DNA of 64,000 nucleotides from Metabacillus endolithicus (GTDB taxonomy: Bacteria > Bacillota > Bacilli > Bacillales > Bacillaceae), in contig NZ_CP095550.1 of the NCBI RefSeq assembly GCF_023078335.1, positions 868,001 to 932,000 on the forward strand, given 5' to 3'. Below are positions 60,158-64,000 of the stretch, one piece after another. Each line of letters opens with the position of its first letter. Position 1 is the stretch's first letter. A program made the position numbers and the translations under genes. The notes beneath the pieces are model-generated. The model worked only from the letters and a program-made list of their open reading frames with translations, was not told the origin of the DNA and ran no database searches.

Positions 60158-60540
60158 CCTAAACACCAACCTTTGTCTATTTTTTCTTATCTAACTAGTT
60201 CTACTAAAGCCCTAGTAAATTCCTCCCTCTCGACAAAGGTTCTAAAAACTAGTCATAATGTTGTGTGTTTTGGTTGTTTTCAACATGAAATGATGCAGCT
60301 TTATGAAATGTACAAGGTAAAAATAAAAAATCTTAGAGAATGGAACATGAAAATCTAAATAAAAAGTCGAAAAATGGAAATTGCGTTTGTATTTTTTCAA
60401 GTTTTTTGGTAAATTTATTTAGTTATTTATCCTTTTATACAAGATTCATATGAATTTTAACTGAAGCTTTGGGTTTATCCCCCTCTCGCCACCATAAAAT
60501 ATATACTCACATAAAGAAAAAGAAATGGGAGAAAAAATTT
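60158..60540. other. Divergent region upstream of the MerR-like gene and the chemoreceptor
   Basis: This 383-bp AT-rich region carries a Spo0A/sigma-H-like element (60198-60237) on the minus side. On the plus side it holds the leader of the chemoreceptor with GGGAG near 60527. No separate gene seen. Confidence 0.5.
60198..60237 (-). promoter_or_regulatory. Candidate sigma-H promoter with 0A box
   Basis: On the minus strand TTTGTCGAG (0A box, 8 of 9, 60229-60237) is followed by GGAGGAATT (perfect sigma-H -35) and then GTAGAAC after 13 bases (-10 with one mismatch, spacing one base long). This would place the MerR-like gene under early sporulation control. Confidence 0.5.
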
Positions 60541-61362
60541 ATGTTTAACAAAATTGATTCCTTAGACACAGTCATTCGTTTAGTACCAATTTTAAAAGCG
60601 GCAGTTCCAGCTGATCTATCAATTGCTATTTGTAATTTGCATGAATTTGTTGCTTATTTTCCAGGTGAAAATATCAACCTCCAAATAAAAGTTGGTCAAA
60701 AAATTAACCCTAACGAACCTCTTTCTGTTGCCATTCGTCAAAATAAAAAACTACAAGCTGAGGTACCTGCTGAATTTTATGGATTTGAATTTACAGGAAC
60801 AGCTCTACCTTTACATGATCAAAATAATCAAGTAATCGGCGGAATCGCTATTCAATTACGCAGAGAAAGTGAATTAAGAGCCATTATTAAGCAAATAGCC
60901 GACTCTTTATCACAAGCCAAAGGAAGTGTAAATACGGTTGTGGATGGATCAAACTCTTTAGCGTCTTTATCACAAGAACTCCTTTTACAATCACAGCAAG
61001 CATCAACTGATGTAAAAGAAACAGATGTTGTTTTATCTATGATTAAAAAGGTAGCTGATCAGACAAATTTACTCGGTTTGAATGCAGCAATAGAAGCAGC
61101 TCGCGCTGGGGAAAAAGGCAAAGGTTTTGAAGTTGTCGCTAACGAAATTAGAAAGTTCTCAAAGGAGACAGTCTCTTCTACTCAAAAAGTAAATCAAATT
61201 ACTGCCCAAATTCAGGGTGTTACAACTAAGATGGGGGAATCCATCCAAACAATTGCCTCCATTGGAAATGACCAAGCAACATCAATGCAGGAAGTTTCTT
61301 CTTTAATAGAAGAGATTGAGCAACTTTCGAAAAGACTATCAGAATTTGCAAACAAAATCTAA
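60541..61362 (+). CDS. Soluble chemotaxis receptor (YfmS-like)
   Basis: The 273-residue protein has an N-terminal sensor domain (about 1-120) with no membrane helix and a short MCP signalling domain. Its tip is [27 protein letters not shown]. The sensor part ([37 protein letters not shown]) resembles B. subtilis YfmS, a soluble receptor. The ATG at 60541 has GGGAG upstream; a longer frame to 60469 is less likely. Confidence 0.85.
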   Translation: MFNKIDSLDTVIRLVPILKAAVPADLSIAICNLHEFVAYFPGENINLQIKVGQKINPNEPLSVAIRQNKKLQAEVPAEFYGFEFTGTALPLHDQNNQVIGGIAIQLRRESELRAIIKQIADSLSQAKGSVNTVVDGSNSLASLSQELLLQSQQASTDVKETDVVLSMIKKVADQTNLLGLNAAIEAARAGEKGKGFEVVANEIRKFSKETVSSTQKVNQITAQIQGVTTKMGESIQTIASIGNDQATSMQEVSSLIEEIEQLSKRLSEFANKI

Positions 61363-61450
61363 AAGCTATGATAATTCTTCAAGAAAATGATCAACAAATT
61401 TATGATCCAACCGATAATAAGGCTATCTAGAAATTTTGTTGGAGGTTATT

Positions 61451-61720
61451 ATGTTTGCTTTTTTTATTGCAGTTGCTAGTGTTGTTGTAAGTTTTCTTTT
61501 CTATCGTGGATTAAGATCAAAAAAAGAGAAGATTTTATCGATAGGCAGTTTAACACAAAGTCTCAGCCTGCTTGTTGCCTTTATCCTACCAATCTTTTAT
61601 TTAATGGATATTAGTGACATAGAGGCTTTAGCTCATGGAATTAGTATGACGGTAAATTTAGTTATATATGGCACAGTTATTAATATTTTCTGTAAAGTCA
61701 TTGCTAGATTTCAAGCATAA
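61451..61720 (+). CDS. Small membrane protein of unknown function
   Basis: An 89-residue protein with about three hydrophobic segments (residues 1-20, 33-52, 60-80) and a basic RGLRSKKEK loop. GGAGG lies 5 bases before the ATG at 61451. It is 88 bp after the chemoreceptor gene and may be co-transcribed. No family recognised. Confidence 0.7.
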   Translation: MFAFFIAVASVVVSFLFYRGLRSKKEKILSIGSLTQSLSLLVAFILPIFYLMDISDIEALAHGISMTVNLVIYGTVINIFCKVIARFQA

Positions 61721-61725
61721 ATTAT

Positions 61726-61765
61726 AAAAAAACTGACTTACCATCTTAGGCAAGTCAGTTTTTTA
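61726..61765. terminator. Bidirectional terminator between small membrane gene and gcvPB
   Basis: AAAAAACTGACTTACC and GGCAAGTCAGTTTTTT form a long stem with a bulge and 6-nt loop, A- and T-flanked, between convergent genes. Confidence 0.88.
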
Positions 61766-63225
61766 TTATGCACGTTGATATTTTAAAATCGGTTTTCTCG
61801 CAGCTGTTGTTTCGTCTAAACGTTTAACGACCGTTGTATGTGGTGCTTCCTGAACAACTTCAGGTGTTTCTTCTGCTTCTTTTGCGATTTGAATCATTGC
61901 ATCAATAAAGGAATCAAGCGTTTCTTTAGATTCTGTTTCGGTTGGCTCGATCATGATACACTCTTCCACGTTTAATGGGAAATAGATTGTTGGTGGGTGG
62001 TAACCGAAATCTAATAATCGCTTAGCAATATCAAGAGTACGAACACCAAGCTTCTTCTGACGTTTACCAGAAAGAACGAATTCGTGTTTGCAGTGCTGAT
62101 TAAATGGAAGATCATAAAATGGTGCCAAACGACGCATCATATAGTTTGCATTTAATACCGCATATTCTGTTACAGCTTTTAAGCCATCAGGACCCATTGT
62201 ACGAATGTAGGTGTAAGCACGAACATTAATGCCAAAGTTTCCGTAGAATGGTTTTACTCGTCCGATTGACTGTGGACGATTGTAATCGAAATGGTAGCCT
62301 TCTTCTGTTTTCACTAGTACAGGCTTTGGAAGATAAGGAATTAAATCCGCTTTTACCCCAACAGGACCAGATCCTGGACCGCCACCACCGTGTGGTCCTG
62401 TGAATGTTTTATGAAGATTTAAGTGAACAACATCAAAGCCCATATCTCCTGGGCGAGCCTTACTTAATACCGCATTTAGGTTCGCTCCATCATAATAAAG
62501 CTTTCCGCCTGCATCATGGACAATTTGTGCCATTTCTAAAATATGTGCTTCAAAAAGTCCTAGTGTATTAGGATTTGTTAACATCAATGCCGCCGTTTGG
62601 TCATCCACAACACGTCGTAAATCCTCTAAATCAACAAGACCATTTTCATCAGACTTAACTGTGATTGTTTCAAAGCCGCAACTGTTGCAGATGCTGGATT
62701 TGTACCGTGAGCTGAGTCAGGAACGATCACTTTCGTTCGTTTTGTATCATTGTTCGCTTCATGATACGCACGAACCATCATTAACCCTGTCCACTCACCG
62801 TGAGCTCCTGCTGCAGGTTGAAGTGTTACTTCATCCATTCCTGTGATTTCTTTTAAATGCTCTTGAAGGTCAAATAATAATTCCATTGCCCCCTGAACCG
62901 TTGATTCGTCTTGTAATGGATGGATATGAGCAAGTCCAGCTATACGCGCCACATTTTCATTAATTTTTGGGTTGTACTTCATTGTACAAGATCCTAGTGG
63001 ATAAAATCCTGAATCAACACCATGATTACGTTTTGATAAAGCTGTGTAATGTCTCATAATATCAAGCTCAGACACTTCTGGAAGCTCGGCTTCTTCTGTG
63101 CGAATATAATCAGAAGGAATGAGTTCGTCTAACGACAATTCATCAACTTCAAGCTCTGGTAAGCTATATCCAACACGACCTTCTCTACTCAGTTCAAAAA
63201 TTAATGCTTGATCTTGATTACTCAT
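61766..63225 (-). pseudogene. gcvPB: Glycine dehydrogenase (decarboxylating) subunit 2, frameshifted
   Basis: Two frames (62626-63225, 61766-62608) give about 486 residues, the normal length. The first has the N-terminal [30 protein letters not shown] region. The second has the PLP Lys in [22 protein letters not shown]. One base is missing in the run AAAGCC near 62672-62677; adding it restores [24 protein letters not shown]. It forms the P-protein of glycine cleavage with GcvPA and starts within the gcvPA stop (TAATG). Confidence 0.93.
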
Positions 63226-64000
63226 TAAGCATCCCCCAATTCCTTCACAAGTGTGTCGATTTCTTCTTTTGTACGTAGCTCTGTAACTGCAATAAGCATA
63301 TGATTTTCAAGCCCAGAATCAACTCTACCTAAATCAAAGCCACCAATAATGTCTTTTTCTAAAAGCTGTTTGTTAACTTCTGATACAGGTTTTGATAACT
63401 TCACAACAAATTCATTAAAAATTGGTTGATCGAAAGGAACCTCAATACTAGCTTTGATACATGCTCTTTTCGCATAGTTCGCTTTTTGGATATTCTGAAT
63501 GGCCATTTCCTTCACACCTTGCTTACCAAGAGCTGTCATGGCTACAGAAGCTGCAAGTGCATTTAATGCTTGATTTGAGCAAATATTAGAAGTTGCTTTG
63601 TCACGACGAATATGTTGTTCACGTGCTTGAAGTGTTAACACAAATCCACGTTTTCCGTTTTCATCCGTTGTTTGCCCAACAAGACGACCTGGAACTTTTC
63701 TTAATAACTTATTTGTTACCGCAAAATAACCACAGTGTGGACCACCAAATGCGGTTGGTATACCGAAAGGCTGTGCATCACCCGCAACAATATCTGCACC
63801 AAATGCTCCAGGAGGTGTTAATGCTCCTAATGCAAGTGGGTTAGAAGAAACGATGAACATACTTTTTCCATTATGTGCAATTGGCTCGATGTCTTTTAAT
63901 GGCTCAATATGACCAAAAAAGTTTGGATACTGAACAATAACAGCTGCAACTTCATCATTCATTTCTTGTTGTAATGCCTCTAAATCTGTTACACCGTTTT
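63225..64000 (-). CDS. gcvPA: Glycine dehydrogenase (decarboxylating) subunit 1, C-terminal part
   Basis: About 258 codons are present and the frame is open to the right edge, so the N-terminus is outside. It has the P-protein features [39 protein letters not shown] and the [22 protein letters not shown] segment, normal for GcvPA. It is the upstream partner of gcvPB; gcvT should follow beyond the edge. Confidence 0.95.
   Translation of the reverse strand, partial: NGVTDLEALQQEMNDEVAAVIVQYPNFFGHIEPLKDIEPIAHNGKSMFIVSSNPLALGALTPPGAFGADIVAGDAQPFGIPTAFGGPHCGYFAVTNKLLRKVPGRLVGQTTDENGKRGFVLTLQAREQHIRRDKATSNICSNQALNALAASVAMTALGKQGVKEMAIQNIQKANYAKRACIKASIEVPFDQPIFNEFVVKLSKPVSEVNKQLLEKDIIGGFDLGRVDSGLENHMLIAVTELRTKEEIDTLVKELGDA

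Overview
This window is a low-GC Firmicute chromosome, almost certainly a Bacillaceae member (Bacillus or a close relative). The evidence is the near-continuous B. subtilis-type gene order (bkd operon, yqzF, yqiK, spo0A, spoIVB, recN, argR, tlyA, dxs, ispA, xseBA, folD, nusB, yqhY, accCB, spoIIIA operon, yqhV, efp, yqhTSRQPO, mntR, lipM, yqhL, gcvPB/PA) together with endospore genes. Most genes are on the minus strand.

Layout. (1) 1-4.2 kb: meaB, mutB and mutA for B12-dependent methylmalonyl-CoA mutase. (2) 4.5-15 kb: the complete branched-chain keto acid operon ptb-bcd-buk-lpdV-bkdAA-bkdAB-bkdB, with a good sigma-54 promoter upstream of ptb and the sigma-54 activator gene bkdR (frameshifted). 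(3) 15-18.2 kb: yqzF, a GDPD phosphodiesterase, a YycC-type small protein, a KAS III-like gene (frameshifted) and a secreted DUF2202-type protein. (4) 18.2-30.2 kb: spo0A with four 0A boxes and a sigma-H promoter, spoIVB, recN, argR, and the isoprenoid and exonuclease VII cluster. (5) 30.5-41.3 kb: yqhY-accBC, the eight-gene spoIIIA operon behind a sigma-E-type promoter, efp, a peptidase and aroQ. (6) 41.5-44.8 kb: yqhR, yqhQ, yqhP and a patatin. (7) 44.9-50.6 kb: a peptide ABC transporter in the order appDFABC. (8) 51-54.4 kb: mntR and a class II (B12) ribonucleotide reductase with a pair of NrdR boxes. (9) 54.7-64 kb: lipM, yqhL, an orphan membrane protein, a CNNM-type transporter, a MerR-like coiled-coil protein, a soluble chemoreceptor, a small membrane protein and the glycine decarboxylase genes gcvPB and gcvPA (off the edge).

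How they fit together. The bkd genes turn Val, Leu and Ile into branched acyl-CoAs. These can prime branched fatty acid synthesis (KAS III, acetyl-CoA carboxylase AccBC) or be degraded towards propionyl-CoA and methylmalonyl-CoA (mutAB). LipM, the E2 enzyme and the glycine cleavage system share lipoate chemistry. Two enzymes, MutAB and NrdJ, need adenosylcobalamin.

Quality warning. Seven genes carry eight small indels, mostly 1 nt in or next to short homopolymers. A run of 51 C flanked by a duplicated ribosome-binding-site segment sits inside the spoIIIA operon. In every case both halves of the protein are otherwise well conserved. I therefore read these as sequencing or assembly errors in a draft genome rather than real gene decay. 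I did not find a convincing new multi-gene system. The best second-look items are the poly-C tract, a helically phased 21-bp repeat array upstream of mntR, the MerR-like coiled-coil gene with a Spo0A/sigma-H-like promoter, and the paired NrdR boxes.
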